Positions 5,913-6,036 of a stretch of DNA of 6,036 nt are shown here, in pieces. The DNA is from Nocardioidaceae bacterium. Its GTDB lineage: Bacteria > Actinomycetota > Actinomycetes > Propionibacteriales > Nocardioidaceae. Location of the stretch: NCBI GenBank assembly GCA_013811715.1, contig JACCUS010000209.1, positions 1-6,036 on the forward strand, read 5' to 3'. The position numbers were made by a program, and so were the translations under genes. Numbering within the stretch: position 1 is the first letter of the stretch; every line of letters starts with the position of its first letter. The notes beneath the pieces were generated by a model. That model was given only the letters and a program-made list of their open reading frames with translations. It was not told where the DNA came from and made no database searches.

Positions 5913-5990
5913 GTGGGCCCCGCTACCTGCGGGTAGGATCGGTTGCCCGGCGGCAGGGCCAGGATCCCACCTTTGTGGGGCCCCCGCTAC
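5913..5990. repeat. Hairpin cluster bounded by an imperfect direct repeat
   Basis: GTGGGCCCCGCTAC (5913-5926) recurs as GTGGGGCCCCCGCTAC (5975-5990), the same word with one extra G and one extra C. Between and within the copies are three adjacent stems: CTACC/GGTAG (5923-5936), GGATC/GATCC enclosing GCCC/GGGC (5936-5966), and CCCAC/GTGGG with a four-base loop (5966-5979). GTGGG at 5913-5917 could also pair with the same CCCAC, giving an alternative fold. It could be a repeated element, a structured RNA or a leader. I do not recognise it as a known RNA family. Confidence 0.35.
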
Positions 5991-6022
5991 GGGCCGGTCA
6001 GAACGATAGGTAGGCGGGGCGA

Positions 6023-6036
6023 CCCCCCCCCCCCCC
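6023..6036. repeat. Run of 14 C at the window edge
   Basis: The sequence ends in 14 consecutive C, equal to poly-G on the minus strand. Runs this long are rare even in GC-rich genomes, and poly-G read tails are a known artefact of two-colour sequencing chemistry. It probably marks an assembly end and may not be real sequence. Confidence 0.8.

Larger units (their letters stand above)
5733..6036. other. Upstream region of the ligase gene; no convincing gene
   Basis: These 304 bases carry no supported gene. Open plus-strand frames here (for example 5747-6013) have an Arg/Gly/Pro/Cys-rich product, no family motif and no ribosome-binding site. The part next to the ligase (5733-5910) shows no clear promoter. 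The part beyond 5910 contains a cluster of hairpins and an imperfect direct repeat (5913-5990), then sequence that runs into poly-C. Confidence 0.5.

Noticed and set aside
5747..6013. 88-codon plus-strand frame upstream of the ligase gene
   Set aside because: No ribosome-binding site, no recognisable motif, and it runs through the hairpin repeats; nothing supports translation.
1..6036. CRISPR array, insertion sequence, prophage, toxin-antitoxin, defence or biosynthetic cluster
   Set aside because: I looked for regular repeats, transposase or integrase motifs and clustered small genes on both strands and found none; the recognisable genes belong to common families.

Overview
The base composition (very GC-rich, with codons ending mostly in G or C), a partial DUF222/13E12-type gene, GTG start use and promoters placed for leaderless transcripts all point to a high-GC actinomycete. 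I cannot place it to genus. The window probably is, or ends at, a draft contig: the left edge cuts a gene of a highly repeated family and the right edge stops inside a run of 14 C.

Layout, left to right. (1) 1-385, minus: N-terminal 128 residues of a DUF222 protein, whose family usually carries a C-terminal HNH nuclease domain. (2) 386-658: a divergent intergenic region with two oppositely facing leaderless-type -10 boxes, a perfect DnaA-box 9-mer and a strong 12-bp dyad. (3) 659-1594, plus: an intact MBL-fold metallo-hydrolase with all its metal ligands. (4) 1673-2284, minus: a LysE/RhtB-family exporter, full length, but with GCG where the ribosome-binding site and family alignment put the start codon. 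(5) 2389-3621, minus: HemW, a radical SAM haem chaperone. (6) 3622-3905: spacer with a probable terminator hairpin for the upstream gene. (7) 3906-5732, minus: a long-chain fatty-acid-CoA ligase of the FadD15 type. (8) 5733-6036: no convincing gene, but a cluster of short hairpins and an imperfect direct repeat, then poly-C.

How the genes relate. The ligase, hemW and the exporter run in one direction on the minus strand, but gaps of about 280 and 105 bases, with a hairpin in the first, argue against a tight operon. The MBL gene converges on the exporter gene and diverges from the DUF222 gene. The products have unrelated roles: fatty-acid activation, haem delivery, efflux, and hydrolysis of an unknown substrate. 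I see no multi-gene accessory system, mobile element, CRISPR array or biosynthetic cluster. The points worth a second look are the missing start codon of the exporter, the dyad at 560-586, and the structured sequence at the right edge.
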